From assembly GCF_021390245.1 (NCBI RefSeq), contig NZ_JAJUXH010000007.1, forward strand, positions 1-64,000: 64,000 bases of DNA. Direction: 5' to 3'. The DNA comes from Dyadobacter sp. CY323 (GTDB lineage Bacteria > Bacteroidota > Bacteroidia > Cytophagales > Spirosomataceae). The notes beneath the pieces were generated by a model. That model was given only the letters and a program-made list of their open reading frames with translations. It was not told the origin of the DNA and did not search any database. This document shows positions 17,388 to 26,353 of the stretch, in pieces; within the stretch, counting starts at the first letter, position 1; every line of letters starts with the position of its first letter. Both the position numbers and the translations under genes were made by a program.

Positions 17388-17415
17388 AAAGTCTCCCAAG
17401 CGGGAGACTTTTTTG
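17388..17415. terminator. Terminator after the ParA operon
   Basis: AAAGTCTCCC and GGGAGACTTT form a perfect stem around the short loop AAGC, followed by TTTT. It lies between the convergent parA partner gene and the M64 peptidase gene and could work for both. Confidence 0.85.
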
Positions 17416-17435
17416 TTGATTTATATTTGATATAC

Positions 17436-19244
17436 TTATTCAATAATCAGCTTTCCCGAAGATTCACTCGCGCCATTTTTAAAACGAAAAAGATAGAGGC
17501 CGGTTCCCGCAGTAAGCTTCACCTGTGTTTTTCCTTCAAATGCTTTTTTCAGCATTTGTTGTCCATTTGCATTATAAAAAACAATCGTGGATTCGCCAGG
17601 TAAGTGCGTCTCAATGCGAATGTACTCTTTGGCAGGATTAGGCGATACTCGAACGAAATTGTTCTCACTTTTCTCCACCGCCAGAATCGGATCCACTCTT
17701 ACGTCAGTTATGGCAGCTGCGACGCATCCGTAGCGATCCGTGACTTTCACCTGATATGCTCCTGCATTCGCTTGTTTCGCGTTCTGAATCGATGCTTGCT
17801 CTGTTTTTGCAGAGAAATTGAGCGGCCCGGTCCATTCATAAGTTACGCCCCCGTTTGCTTTGAGCTCAATCACCGCACCCTCAAAGTACGGGCCGGTGTT
17901 TGTCGCCGTGGCAGCGGGCAATGGAAGTACGGTAATCGAAATCTCAGACGTGGTCGTTTCTCGCCCCTCAACGTTGCAAGATGCAATATATGCAGTAGTC
18001 GTAGTCGGCTTGACGGTGAGGCTGGTACCTAACACGCCTGTCGACCAGCTCGTAGTACCGCGACAACCCGACGCTGTCAATACCGTTTCAAAACCAGCAC
18101 AAATACTATCGGCAGCCGCTTCTACTTTAAATACACCCGGAGATTCGGATTGTAATTTCCATTCCATTGTCCAGGTACGCTGTTCCCGCGCATTATCCCT
18201 CCTGCTCATGGCTGTGGAGTCAAAAATGGTTGCTGTTAATGTCCCAAACTCGGGTAGATTTTCTGGTGATAGGGTGATCTCTTTCGGAGCTTTTGAAATC
18301 AGCTGCCCGTCCAGTTTCCAATCAACCGATAATGTATTGGGGTCCGGATTGACCAAATGCAGTTTGAAAACCTGCGGCTTGCCGACAACTGTAACCCCCT
18401 CCGCATCCGGTTCCACTTTTTCGACCGGATTAACGAAAAATAAGATTTTTTCTGTGGTAGCTTCTTTGCAGACTGCGCAAAACGGCCGAAGAAGAACTTC
18501 CATTAAGCATCCGCCGCTCGTGGGTTTATGCCAGGTTTCCGACTCGCCGGAAAATCCGTGTTGATAGATCCCGATATTATCCGAATTTAGCCAGTTTCGC
18601 CATTTAATGGTGGACGGGTTGCTATTTTGAGTCATATTTGGCGCTTCCCAGCCATAGCCCGGACCGGCCCAGTATTCATCGTTTAATGCAGAAAAGGTAT
18701 GCCCGATTTCATGAACACCGATCAAATGCGCCTGATCGTGCAAAGTATGCACCGCAATGGAGCCGCCCGAACCGCCGTAAAATTTCGTATTCACCAACAC
18801 CACAGCCAGATCATAGCTTGGAAAATTGGATGAAAGCACATTCATCACGACTGAATAATTAACTGTTACCAGCCGATGAATGGACGATCCGAATGTGCCA
18901 CTGTAAAAAGTATTCTTTTTACCGACCGGCTGATCCGGATATGCATCGGGCGAAGTTCCGGGATTGGTGACGCCACTTTCTTTAGAAGGAGTCGATATGG
19001 AGAAAAAGTTAAAATATCCTTTGTAATGATTGTAGGGATCGTAAGAGAGAAAGAAATCAGCAAACTTCTTGGCTTCTGCTCGAAACTTGGGCATTTCCTC
19101 CTCTGTGAAACCATCGCCCAGGATTACCACATTTATGCGGTTGTTGATTACCCCGGTTTTGTACAAAGTATCAACCGTAAAAGTTTGTGCGAAACTTTTG
19201 CAGATGATCAGAAGGAAGAATAGTGTGGTAAACGCTTTTTTCAT
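17436..19244 (-). CDS. Secreted M64-family zinc peptidase with T9SS sorting domain
   Basis: 602 residues with a signal peptide (MKKAFTTLFFLLIICKSFAQ). The M64 (IgA-specific peptidase-like) zinc site is present: H178-E-I-G-H182 with Asp at 189 (HTFSALNDEYW). Ig/PKD-like beta-sandwich segments follow (about 300-520), and the last about 80 residues match the type A T9SS signal (RVSPNPAKEYIRIET ... GLYLFRF ... KLIIE). It is therefore expected to cross the outer membrane by T9SS and act at the surface or outside. It overlaps the upstream gene by four bases, indicating co-expression. Confidence 0.9.
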   Translation of the reverse strand: MKKAFTTLFFLLIICKSFAQTFTVDTLYKTGVINNRINVVILGDGFTEEEMPKFRAEAKKFADFFLSYDPYNHYKGYFNFFSISTPSKESGVTNPGTSPDAYPDQPVGKKNTFYSGTFGSSIHRLVTVNYSVVMNVLSSNFPSYDLAVVLVNTKFYGGSGGSIAVHTLHDQAHLIGVHEIGHTFSALNDEYWAGPGYGWEAPNMTQNSNPSTIKWRNWLNSDNIGIYQHGFSGESETWHKPTSGGCLMEVLLRPFCAVCKEATTEKILFFVNPVEKVEPDAEGVTVVGKPQVFKLHLVNPDPNTLSVDWKLDGQLISKAPKEITLSPENLPEFGTLTATIFDSTAMSRRDNAREQRTWTMEWKLQSESPGVFKVEAAADSICAGFETVLTASGCRGTTSWSTGVLGTSLTVKPTTTTAYIASCNVEGRETTTSEISITVLPLPAATATNTGPYFEGAVIELKANGGVTYEWTGPLNFSAKTEQASIQNAKQANAGAYQVKVTDRYGCVAAAITDVRVDPILAVEKSENNFVRVSPNPAKEYIRIETHLPGESTIVFYNANGQQMLKKAFEGKTQVKLTAGTGLYLFRFKNGASESSGKLIIE

Positions 19245-19741
19245 TGTTTCAGATTTAGTGTGTAAATTTTCACTTCGCCGCGTTCGGGAGTGATACTGTA
19301 TATATCAATGCGGTCCATGTAACTCTCTTCCTGGATTCTGAAAGAAAGATTTCCTTCCCGCGCCGTAATTTCCGCTTTTGCAATCGTCCCATCCTGGCTC
19401 GCCACTTCCACCGACCGGAAAAGCGGATGTTCGAGTGTGATCCCTATTTCAAAATGGCTCGTGGTGTATCGCGGTACCGCCTTGATCTGATACGGATAAT
19501 GCACCGGCACCGCCAGGTTTTTCATTCGTCCATTGCCCGAGGTAGCATTCAAAAACTCCACCTTTTCGTTCTTGCCTTCTCCCCCGTCTTTGATTTTAAA
19601 ATGCAGAAAAAGGATGTGATCCTGCACTTGTGCGCCGTAACCAGGGATTTCTCTCACCTTTAAAACCGATTGAGCCGAACTGCATTGCATAAACCCGAAA
19701 GCCGTAAATAAGAGTAAACAATAAGAAAGTTGCCTGGACAT
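19241..19741 (-). CDS. Exported protein of unknown function, co-transcribed with M64 peptidase
   Basis: 166 residues from Met 19741, which gives a signal peptide (MSRQLSYCLLLFTAFGFMQC, cleavage probably after SSAQ); the frame is open to 19789 but the extra residues would block a signal sequence. The mature part is beta-rich with no recognised motif. Its stop overlaps the M64 peptidase start by four bases (ATGA), so the two are very likely made together; an M64-associated accessory or surface protein is an inference from that coupling. Confidence 0.75.
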   Translation of the reverse strand: MSRQLSYCLLLFTAFGFMQCSSAQSVLKVREIPGYGAQVQDHILFLHFKIKDGGEGKNEKVEFLNATSGNGRMKNLAVPVHYPYQIKAVPRYTTSHFEIGITLEHPLFRSVEVASQDGTIAKAEITAREGNLSFRIQEESYMDRIDIYSITPERGEVKIYTLNLKQ

Positions 19742-19790
19742 ATTGTAAGCGGGATGGCCGGGGGTAAATGTACATTTTTGCAAATACAAA

Positions 19791-20258
19791 TCACAGAGAC
19801 TTTAAAGTTTGACTTATCCACCGTCTGTGATAATTTATTTGCCCTAAATGATAGGAAAGATGCCCGTGTAAATGGTGCAGGATCAAACTCACGTTTTGTC
19901 CGGGAAACAAATCCAGGACCTCTTTGGGGTATTCCGATTGAAGCTTTTCCGAAGTAATCTCTTCTAATGTCCCGATAACGGTCTGCAAGGTGAGATCTAG
20001 TTCTTCCATTAACTCAATGCCTGAAAAACGCCTTGCCGAAAATTCGGCATCACGGTCGCGAACATACGCAAAGCCGCCCAGCGTGAGTCCGATATATGTT
20101 CTGAGATTACCTGCGAGATGCTGCGCCAGGTTACCGCCGGAATTGAGCGTCCCGGGAAGTAACACCCATAGCGATTCCTCCGATGGATACTGAGCGATTT
20201 CCGACCGAAGCTTAGCAATGTCGCGCGAAAACAATGCAATGAAGTTTTCTTTGTCCAT
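19791..20258 (-). CDS. DinB-like / DUF1572 four-helix protein
   Basis: 155 residues, all helical. Conserved His residues sit where the DinB/YfiT superfamily places its metal triad: one in NLAQHLAGNL (about 47) and a cluster in LHHLHGHLSYHLGQINYHR near the C terminus. The family includes thiol-S-transferases and many uncharacterised stress proteins. It lies 49 bases upstream of the exported-protein gene on the same strand, so co-transcription is possible but not certain. Confidence 0.82.
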   Translation of the reverse strand: MDKENFIALFSRDIAKLRSEIAQYPSEESLWVLLPGTLNSGGNLAQHLAGNLRTYIGLTLGGFAYVRDRDAEFSARRFSGIELMEELDLTLQTVIGTLEEITSEKLQSEYPKEVLDLFPGQNVSLILHHLHGHLSYHLGQINYHRRWISQTLKSL

Positions 20259-20555
20259 GTTTTGTAACTAGTATACTATTAATTCCAATTTTCGTAACGT
20301 CGGCCAGACCGCATGCGAGTTATTACATTGGCGGAACAATTAAAAGGTCATTTTCTATTTCCCCTAAAAAGGCTCGGCCATTTACAGCAAATGCGAAGTA
20401 CATAACCATGCAACATCATTGCAAGTAATTGATTTCCAGCACATGTAACCCTGTTGCACGCTGTTTGAGATTATATTTGCACCGATCGCACGCATGTAAT
20501 TCTGTCGACCTTGGTTTGTCGGCTACCCTGCGAAATACGATTTTATATTAATGAT
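20259..20555. other. Intergenic region between divergent DinB-like gene and P-type ATPase
   Basis: About 300 bases without a convincing gene. It holds a perfect ten-base palindrome TAGTATACTA at 20269-20278 close to the DinB-like start, and a TATATTTG (-7 type) at 20472-20479, 77 bases before the ATPase ATG, with only a poorly spaced TTG upstream of it. No clear metal-regulator box was recognised. Confidence 0.45.
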
Positions 20556-22580
20556 ATGAAAGTTCAAACAAAAAATAAATTGCCTCAGGAAGTGGACGAT
20601 TGTTGCTCACACGAACCGCAAAAGCTTGTCGCTCATTCCCATCAACATAAAAAACAGCACGACCATAGCCACGATGGACATGATCACGACCACGATCACG
20701 ATGGTCACAGTCACGGTGGCGAGGGAGATAGCGGTATTCTGAAAAGCAGATGGATGCTTTGGCTGAGTCTGGCGATCCTGGCCGGTTTTTTGCTCACGAC
20801 GTTCATTCTTGAAATAGAGGTTAGCCGTATCGTTGAGATTGCATTAATGGTTACCGCCTATCTGCTTGCGGGAAATAAAACGATCGCAACAGCTTTTAAA
20901 AAGGTATTGAGGGGTGATTTTTTCAATGAATTTACATTAATGACAATCGCTACGTTCGGTGCATTTTTTATCGGCGAGTTTAGCGAGGGTGTTGCCGTCA
21001 TGCTTTTTTATGAAATTGGTGAATTGTTTCAAGATCTCGCAGTAAGCCGCTCCAAACGCTCCATTAAGGCATTGTTGGACATCAGGCCCGAAACGGTAAC
21101 GGTGATCCGTGACCAGAAAGACATTCAGACAAGCCCGGATTCGGTGCAAACCGGGGAGACCATTTTAGTGAAAGCCGGAGAGAAAGTGGCGCTCGACGGA
21201 GTACTTTCATCGGCTTCGGGAATATTCAATACGGCTGCATTAACGGGTGAATCCGTTCCAAGGACCATCAGACAAAATGACCCTGTCCTCGCCGGGATGA
21301 TCAATACGGAAAAAACGGTGGAGATTGAAGTACGGGCATTGTTCAAAGATTCAAAATTGTCGCGGATTTTGGAAATGGTGCAGGAAGCAACCGCGCGAAA
21401 AGCACCTACTCAATTAATGATCAGCCGGTTAGCCAAAATATACACACCGATAGTTTTCTTCCTGGCTGTCCTGATCATTTTCATCCCCCTACTGTTTGTC
21501 GCAAATTACGACTTCAATGAATGGCTCTATCGCGGAATGGTTTTCCTTGTAATTGCATGTCCATGCGCACTCACGATTTCCATTCCCCTGGGATATTTTG
21601 GAGGAATCGGACTTGCTTCCCGGAATGGTATCCTGGTCAAAGGATCTAATTTTCTGGACGTTATGACCAAGATCGATACCGTTGTTTCTGACAAAACCGG
21701 CACGCTCACAAAAGGTGTTTTCAAAGTGCAGACGGTAAAAACCGAGCTGAACGAAGCTGAATTTTTAACCCAGGTTGCATCGCTGGAAAGCTATTCGACG
21801 CATCCGGTGGCCAGGGCCGTAGTACAGCATGCAGAGGACCTCGATTTGACAAAACCGCTGGAAGTAGAGGAAATTTCGGGGCATGGATTAAAAGGCATAG
21901 TAAATGGAAAGACAGTCCTGGCTGGCAATCTGAAACTTCTGGATAAATATGCGATCAGCTATCCGGAAACCCTATCGTCGATTTTCGAAACGATTGTCGT
22001 GGTAGCGATTGAAGGTAAATATGCGGGTTACATTACCATTGCAGACGAAGTGAAGGAAGACGCCGCGCAGGCGGTTTCCGAATTGAAACATCTTGGTATA
22101 GAGACTATTATGCTATCAGGAGATAAAAGCGAAGTGGTTTCAAAAGTCGCTGATCTTTTAGGGATCAGTAAAAGTTATGGCAACTTGCTGCCGGAAGATA
22201 AAGTCAGCCATGTTCAAAAATTGAAAGATGAGGGAAAACGGATCGCATTTGTTGGCGACGGAGTGAACGATGCGCCGGTGATTGCATTAGCCGACGCAGG
22301 CATTGCAATGGGTGGGCTAGGCTCCGATGCGACAATTGAAACCGCCGATATTGTGATTCAAAATGACCAGCCTACCAAGATCGTGTCGGCGATTAAAGCC
22401 GGCAGGATCACAAAAACGATCGTGTACCAGAATATCACCCTGGCGATCGGTGTCAAAATTGCAGTCATGATCTTGGGAGCGGGCGGCATTGCGACGTTGT
22501 GGGAAGCAGTGTTTGCCGATGTGGGCGTAGCCATGCTCGCGATCCTGAATGCATTCAGGATTCAGGGCAAAAAAATCTAG
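20556..22580 (+). CDS. Heavy-metal P1B-type ATPase (Zn2+/Cd2+/Pb2+ exporter type)
   Basis: 674 residues from ATG 20556 (a further 15 in-frame codons upstream lack similarity). The N terminus has no CxxC metal-binding domain; instead residues about 30-65 are a His/Asp-rich tail (repeats of HDHDHD type). The core has all P-type elements: TGES actuator loop, CPC in the ion path (C335, C337), phosphorylation site D379 in DKTGTLTKG, STHPVA, MLSGDKSEV and GDGVNDAPV. CPC with a His-rich tail fits export of Zn2+, Cd2+ or Pb2+ from the cytoplasm. No regulator is adjacent. Confidence 0.93.
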   Translation: MKVQTKNKLPQEVDDCCSHEPQKLVAHSHQHKKQHDHSHDGHDHDHDHDGHSHGGEGDSGILKSRWMLWLSLAILAGFLLTTFILEIEVSRIVEIALMVTAYLLAGNKTIATAFKKVLRGDFFNEFTLMTIATFGAFFIGEFSEGVAVMLFYEIGELFQDLAVSRSKRSIKALLDIRPETVTVIRDQKDIQTSPDSVQTGETILVKAGEKVALDGVLSSASGIFNTAALTGESVPRTIRQNDPVLAGMINTEKTVEIEVRALFKDSKLSRILEMVQEATARKAPTQLMISRLAKIYTPIVFFLAVLIIFIPLLFVANYDFNEWLYRGMVFLVIACPCALTISIPLGYFGGIGLASRNGILVKGSNFLDVMTKIDTVVSDKTGTLTKGVFKVQTVKTELNEAEFLTQVASLESYSTHPVARAVVQHAEDLDLTKPLEVEEISGHGLKGIVNGKTVLAGNLKLLDKYAISYPETLSSIFETIVVVAIEGKYAGYITIADEVKEDAAQAVSELKHLGIETIMLSGDKSEVVSKVADLLGISKSYGNLLPEDKVSHVQKLKDEGKRIAFVGDGVNDAPVIALADAGIAMGGLGSDATIETADIVIQNDQPTKIVSAIKAGRITKTIVYQNITLAIGVKIAVMILGAGGIATLWEAVFADVGVAMLAILNAFRIQGKKI

Positions 22581-22613
22581 ATTTCCGTTAAATAATTGAA
22601 GATACCGCAGAAT

Positions 22614-22666
22614 CACATTCAGAAAATCCGGAACAGTGCTCTACGGACGATCTGAATGTGTTTTTT
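22614..22666 (+). terminator. Terminator hairpin after the P-type ATPase
   Basis: CACATTCAGA (22614-22623) pairs perfectly with TCTGAATGTG (22651-22660), followed by six T. An inner TCCG/CGGA pair can extend the structure. It may also stop the converging small-gene transcript arriving on the minus strand. Confidence 0.7.
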
Positions 22667-22698
22667 ACGCTTACTGCTAGCCAAAAAACTCCGGCTTG

Positions 22699-22842
22699 TC
22701 AATCCTGGTACATGAACTTCACAACCATGCAGATCAGGAAGAGGACAATGACGAGCAAAAGTAAATTTCCGAAGGTAGTAACCAACCATACCATCCCGTC
22801 ACCTGTCAGGAACATAGCCAGTTCACAAAGTGCTGAAACCAT
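22699..22842 (-). CDS. Tiny single-pass membrane protein (47 aa)
   Basis: A 47-codon ORF from ATG at 22842 to TGA at 22699. It has a polar start (MVSALCELAMFLTGDG) and one long hydrophobic helix (about residues 17-41, including NLLLLVIVLFLI), ending KFMYQD. Its ATG is two bases after the TAG of the 92-residue gene upstream on the same strand, strong evidence of a coupled two-gene operon. Too short for similarity-based naming; toxin-like, holin-like or regulatory membrane peptides are all possible. Confidence 0.6.
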   Translation of the reverse strand: MVSALCELAMFLTGDGMVWLVTTFGNLLLLVIVLFLICMVVKFMYQD

Positions 22843-22844
22843 GG

Positions 22845-23123
22845 CTAAACGATTGGATTTGATGAAATACCTGCGATTTTCTCCAGTGCCATCGTCACCC
22901 GCTCGATCCGGTCGACGTTTCCGCGGCTCGTGTCTGAGACCGCCTGAGCGACAGAGGTAAGGTAATCACTACCAAGTTTGGTGTTAAAAAAGGGGTCATG
23001 CGACGCCAGGATTCCGCGCCAGTTTTTCCCTACAAGTTTCCGCGAACGGATGAAACGGACCAAAAGACGTTCCTTAATTGACAGGCCGCCGAACTCAGTC
23101 ACTCTCGCATGTAGCTCTTCCAT
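22845..23123 (-). CDS. Small hypothetical protein, divergent from an XRE regulator
   Basis: 92 residues, mostly helical and basic in the middle (ERLLVRFIRSRKLVGKNWRGIL), with no signal peptide or catalytic motif. A minus-strand promoter is visible upstream (TACTTTTG at 23182-23189 read on the minus strand, TTG 20 bases further). It shares a 115-base divergent control region with the XRE gene and precedes a 47-residue membrane ORF. I do not recognise the family; the layout suggests a small regulated module. Confidence 0.65.
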   Translation of the reverse strand: MEELHARVTEFGGLSIKERLLVRFIRSRKLVGKNWRGILASHDPFFNTKLGSDYLTSVAQAVSDTSRGNVDRIERVTMALEKIAGISSNPIV

Positions 23124-23181
23124 GGGATTTGAGTTTGTGTGTGTAATTTTTGTAATTTGCGTAAAGCACTATAAGTATATA

Positions 23182-23227
23182 CAAAAGTATATTTTAACAA
23201 CAACAAAGTCAAGTATTTTAACAACAA
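23182..23227. promoter_or_regulatory. Divergent control region with 14-bp direct repeats
   Basis: TATTTTAACAACAA occurs exactly at 23190-23203 and 23214-23227, 24 bases apart start to start. On the minus strand TACTTTTG (23189-23182) and TTG (23212-23210) are separated by 20 bases, a good Bacteroidota promoter for the 92-residue gene. The repeats overlap this promoter, so they are candidate binding sites for the XRE regulator. Confidence 0.5.
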
Positions 23228-23238
23228 AATTATATTAG

Positions 23239-23670
23239 ATGTCAATCACTGGCCAAAGAATTAAGAGGTACCGCGAACTAGCTGGTATGAATCAGGATGA
23301 GCTGGCGGCCCTGATGGGCAAGTCCGGGAAGACTATTGTATCGCACTGGGAAAATGGAAAAGTCGATCCATCCCTTGCGCAGGTGCGTAAAATGGCCGAA
23401 ATTTTTAATACGACGGTAGCTCAGCTCGTGGGCGAAGCGCCAATACTGGAAGAACCACGCGAAAATTATGTGATGGTTAGAAAAGACGATCTGATCGGCT
23501 TACAGTGGAAAGCGCTGGAAATGGAAGAAGAAAGGGTACGCAACTTGAAAGAACAACTGGAAAAGGCGCTGAACCCCTACGAAGAACCGAAAAAGCTATC
23601 TCAGGCCGACATTCCGCTGAAACAGATTCCGGAATCCAGCAGCGCAGGTGAAACTGATGAAGATCAGTAA
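23239..23670 (+). CDS. XRE-family helix-turn-helix regulator
   Basis: 143 residues. The N-terminal HTH_3 domain is complete (residues 5-60: GQRIKRYRELAGMNQDELAA, then SHWENGKVDPSLAQVRKMAE). After it come a coiled-coil-like segment (WKALEMEEERVRNLKEQLEK) for dimerisation and a polar Pro/Glu-rich tail. It is divergent from the 92-residue gene and likely controls that promoter and its own. Its last 75 bases overlap, antisense, the end of the MFS gene. Confidence 0.87.
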   Translation: MSITGQRIKRYRELAGMNQDELAALMGKSGKTIVSHWENGKVDPSLAQVRKMAEIFNTTVAQLVGEAPILEEPRENYVMVRKDDLIGLQWKALEMEEERVRNLKEQLEKALNPYEEPKKLSQADIPLKQIPESSSAGETDEDQ

Positions 23671-24810
23671 AATCCAAAGCTTATCATAACCCCATTCAGC
23701 AGCCATATACCCGCCCAGTACCGGTCCGATAATCTGTGCGACCGACTGGGCAACCGAGTATGCCGCTGAATACTTTCCCCGGTTTCGCTCACTCGCGCGG
23801 TTTATCACAAAGGTGCTTAAATACGGTATCGCCAGCATTTCGCCGATGGTAAACAGCAGTACGGCCGCAGCTGCCAGTAAAATTGGAAAACCCACCGGGA
23901 CCACCAGCGCCATAAATGCCAGCCCGCAAAATAAGACCCCGGCCGTAATGTAAAAGGAATCGGGACGCCGGTTCGCCAGCTTCTGGATCAAAACCATTTC
24001 AAAGACAGCGATCACGAGCCCATTCATCCCAAGCAAGATCCCGATCATCGACTCACCGATGTGCATTTCTTCTTTCCAATAAACCGGCGCCAGCCTGAAA
24101 AGAAGCACAAAACACACCATATATAAGGTTGTCATAATTAAAAACCGGACGAAAAACCGATCTTTCCACGGTGAGATCCCCGGAATTTCTTCCTCCATAT
24201 TCATCGTAATCTGCCGGATCATCCTTCCTTTTGATAGCAGCGCAGCAATCAGAATTCCTGCCAATGCGTAAATCACACCATCCACCCAAAACAGCAAATG
24301 GTAATTGATCGCCGCCAGGAGCCCTCCCACCGAAGTTCCGAAACCGAATCCGATATTAGTGGCCAAACGGTTAAGTGCATACGAACGTGTCAGATTCTCC
24401 GGCGACGAGTACGCGGCAATGGCAGTACTGTTCGCTGGTTTAAAGGCTTCCACGAAAAAACTAAGTAAAACGATCAGCACGCACAGGCCCGTAAAATTCG
24501 CAACAAGCCCGAAAAGCACAAAAAACACCCCGCTCAGGATCAAACTAATGATCTGGACGGGACGAAATCCCCAAATGTCGGTGAGATAACCTCCCGCCAT
24601 TGCGCCTAATACTGAGCCTACCCCAAAAAGTGTGATGATCAATCCGGCGTCGGTGATGCTTCTGTGGAGGTTTTGGGTCATGTACATGCTCATAAACGGC
24701 ACGGCCATATATCCACAACGGTTCACAAGCACGACGATGCTCAATAACCAGGTTTCACGACTTAAACCACTGAAAGAAATGCGGTAACTGTCAATTATTT
24801 TGTTGATCAT
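23596..24810 (-). CDS. MFS transporter downstream of a MocR regulator
   Basis: 404 residues with 11-12 hydrophobic helices; the loop 2-3 signature is GGYLTDIWGFRPVQII. The pattern resembles the MdtH/YceL group of efflux carriers. It starts 26 bases after the MocR gene's stop on the same strand, so the two form an operon. The last 25 codons lie inside the oppositely oriented XRE gene; a natural end before that overlap is not marked by any stop, so the overlap is taken as real. Substrate unknown. Confidence 0.85.
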   Translation of the reverse strand: MINKIIDSYRISFSGLSRETWLLSIVVLVNRCGYMAVPFMSMYMTQNLHRSITDAGLIITLFGVGSVLGAMAGGYLTDIWGFRPVQIISLILSGVFFVLFGLVANFTGLCVLIVLLSFFVEAFKPANSTAIAAYSSPENLTRSYALNRLATNIGFGFGTSVGGLLAAINYHLLFWVDGVIYALAGILIAALLSKGRMIRQITMNMEEEIPGISPWKDRFFVRFLIMTTLYMVCFVLLFRLAPVYWKEEMHIGESMIGILLGMNGLVIAVFEMVLIQKLANRRPDSFYITAGVLFCGLAFMALVVPVGFPILLAAAAVLLFTIGEMLAIPYLSTFVINRASERNRGKYSAAYSVAQSVAQIIGPVLGGYMAAEWGYDKLWILLIFISFTCAAGFRNLFQRNVGLR

Positions 24811-24836
24811 AATGGTAATGCAAGCTCACGCAAAGC

Positions 24837-26303
24837 TCATAACAAATCTTTAATGATGTGTATGCTTTCTTCAAGTTCTTCCAGGTTCGACGATGCAAAA
24901 CCCAATCGTATTGCATTGTGACGCGGGCTCCCGGGATATGCATTGGAGCCTTCGGAGAAATACAAATCCTTCTTTAATGCCTTGCCAGCCAATTCTTTCA
25001 GATTGATTTCCGGGTCAAACTTTGCCCAGACAGCCATTCCACCGTCCGGTATCTGAAAGCTCACGCGATCACCCAGTTTTGTTTTGAGCAGATCACAAAA
25101 AAAGTCCCTGCGCTGTTTATAAACCCGCACCGATTTCCGGAGATGCCTTTGGATCACACCGGTTTGGATCAATTCCGCCATTGCGTTTTCCAGCATTTGA
25201 TCACCCTGACGATCAATAATGCGCCGCAGCCGCGCCAGTTGCGCAATCACATCTTCCGGTCCGACGAGGTATCCAACCCGAAATGCAGGTGAGATCGTTT
25301 TGGTAAATGAACCGCAGTACATCACCATTCCCGCTTTGTCCGCACCGGCCAAAGGCAGCAAAGGTTTGCTCAGATAATGAAAGTCGTAATCATAATCATC
25401 TTCAAAAATAATGAAACCATACTTGTCCGAAAGCTTGATCAATTTAATGCGACGGTCGGCCCTTAATGCAACGGTGGTCGGATAATGGTGATGCGATGTG
25501 ACATATAGTAACCGGATCGACTGCTTTTTACAAACCTCCTCGAGCGCATCCACATCAAGCCCGAATTCATCCACAGGCAACTCAATCACGTTCGCACCTG
25601 CCTGGACGAAATTCATATTCGCTCCGAACCATCCCGGGGAATCTACCACCACAAAATCTCCACGACGCAGCAAACCCGTACTCACCAGGTGGATTCCCAT
25701 AATTACGCCCCTCGTAATCAAGATGTTATCAGCTGATACTTTCAATCCTCTGGTTTCATTGAGGTAAACAGACAATTCCTGCCGGAGCCAGGACGAACCT
25801 TTTGTATCGCCATAACCCAAACGCATATAGGGATTACCGTTCAAAAGCTGGCTTCGGTAGGCGCGCGACAATTCTTCCAATGGCGCCAATCGGGGATCCG
25901 GAAAACCATCGTCCAAATGCAGCCTGGTATCCGATTTCAAGACAGGTCTGTTCAGGTAAGGCGGTGTTTCAAACTTGAAACCTGCTTTTTTGAGAGAGTT
26001 CGAAGACTTTTCCGGTGTTTCTTCCTTTGACGTTACCTGAATTTCCGGAAGATTTTTAGCTACAAAAGTTCCGTTTCCTGTATGACTTTCCAGCCAGCCC
26101 TGCGCCAATAGCTCGTCGTAAGCCTGGACAACCGTGCGTCTGTGGATTTTCAACATGCCCGCCAGCTGCCTGGTACTCAACAAGCGGTAACCAGGCTGCA
26201 ATGTGCCGTTTCGGATCAGCCCCATGAGTTGATTTGCCAATTGCAGGTAAACCGGCAGGCGTTCCGATTTTTCAATCGCTAATAATGTAGAAAGGATGTT
26301 CAC
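24837..26303 (-). CDS. MocR/PdxR-type regulator (GntR HTH fused to aminotransferase fold)
   Basis: 488 residues from a GTG start at 26303. Residues about 15-80 are a GntR winged HTH (MLKIHRRTVVQAYDELLAQG); the rest is a fold-type I aminotransferase domain with the PLP-binding Lys in CGSFTKTISPAFRVGY and the Asp of IIFEDDYDYDF. In this family the aminotransferase part senses PLP or an amino compound and switches DNA binding. It is divergent from a PNPOx-like flavoprotein gene and followed by an MFS gene, its likely targets. The inverted repeat at 26330-26353 lies between. Confidence 0.9.
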   Translation of the reverse strand: MNILSTLLAIEKSERLPVYLQLANQLMGLIRNGTLQPGYRLLSTRQLAGMLKIHRRTVVQAYDELLAQGWLESHTGNGTFVAKNLPEIQVTSKEETPEKSSNSLKKAGFKFETPPYLNRPVLKSDTRLHLDDGFPDPRLAPLEELSRAYRSQLLNGNPYMRLGYGDTKGSSWLRQELSVYLNETRGLKVSADNILITRGVIMGIHLVSTGLLRRGDFVVVDSPGWFGANMNFVQAGANVIELPVDEFGLDVDALEEVCKKQSIRLLYVTSHHHYPTTVALRADRRIKLIKLSDKYGFIIFEDDYDYDFHYLSKPLLPLAGADKAGMVMYCGSFTKTISPAFRVGYLVGPEDVIAQLARLRRIIDRQGDQMLENAMAELIQTGVIQRHLRKSVRVYKQRRDFFCDLLKTKLGDRVSFQIPDGGMAVWAKFDPEINLKELAGKALKKDLYFSEGSNAYPGSPRHNAIRLGFASSNLEELEESIHIIKDLL

Positions 26304-26329
26304 CGAATTGGACTACCAAAATTTTAAAT

Positions 26330-26353
26330 ATTGGATCATAACAAGCATCCAAT
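26330..26353. promoter_or_regulatory. Inverted repeat, candidate MocR operator
   Basis: ATTGGAT (26330-26336) and ATCCAAT (26347-26353) are 17 bases apart; further TTGG/CCAA half-sites occur just left at about 26308-26319. A TAATTTTG (-7 type) for the plus-strand gene follows at 26361-26368, so bound protein could act on it directly. Confidence 0.5.

Noticed and set aside
17860..18564. 234-residue plus-strand ORF inside the M64 peptidase gene
   Set aside because: Antisense shadow of a gene with a clear family, signal peptide and T9SS domain; its translation has no coherent motif.
20437..20556. Zur- or MerR-type metal box before the P-type ATPase
   Set aside because: Only short imperfect dyads were found; none matches a known box well enough to claim.
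22658..22960. 100-residue plus-strand ORF in the gap after the P-type ATPase
   Set aside because: It has no plausible domain or start context, is rich in Arg/Pro/Ser, and lies antisense to the better-supported 92-aa and 47-aa genes.
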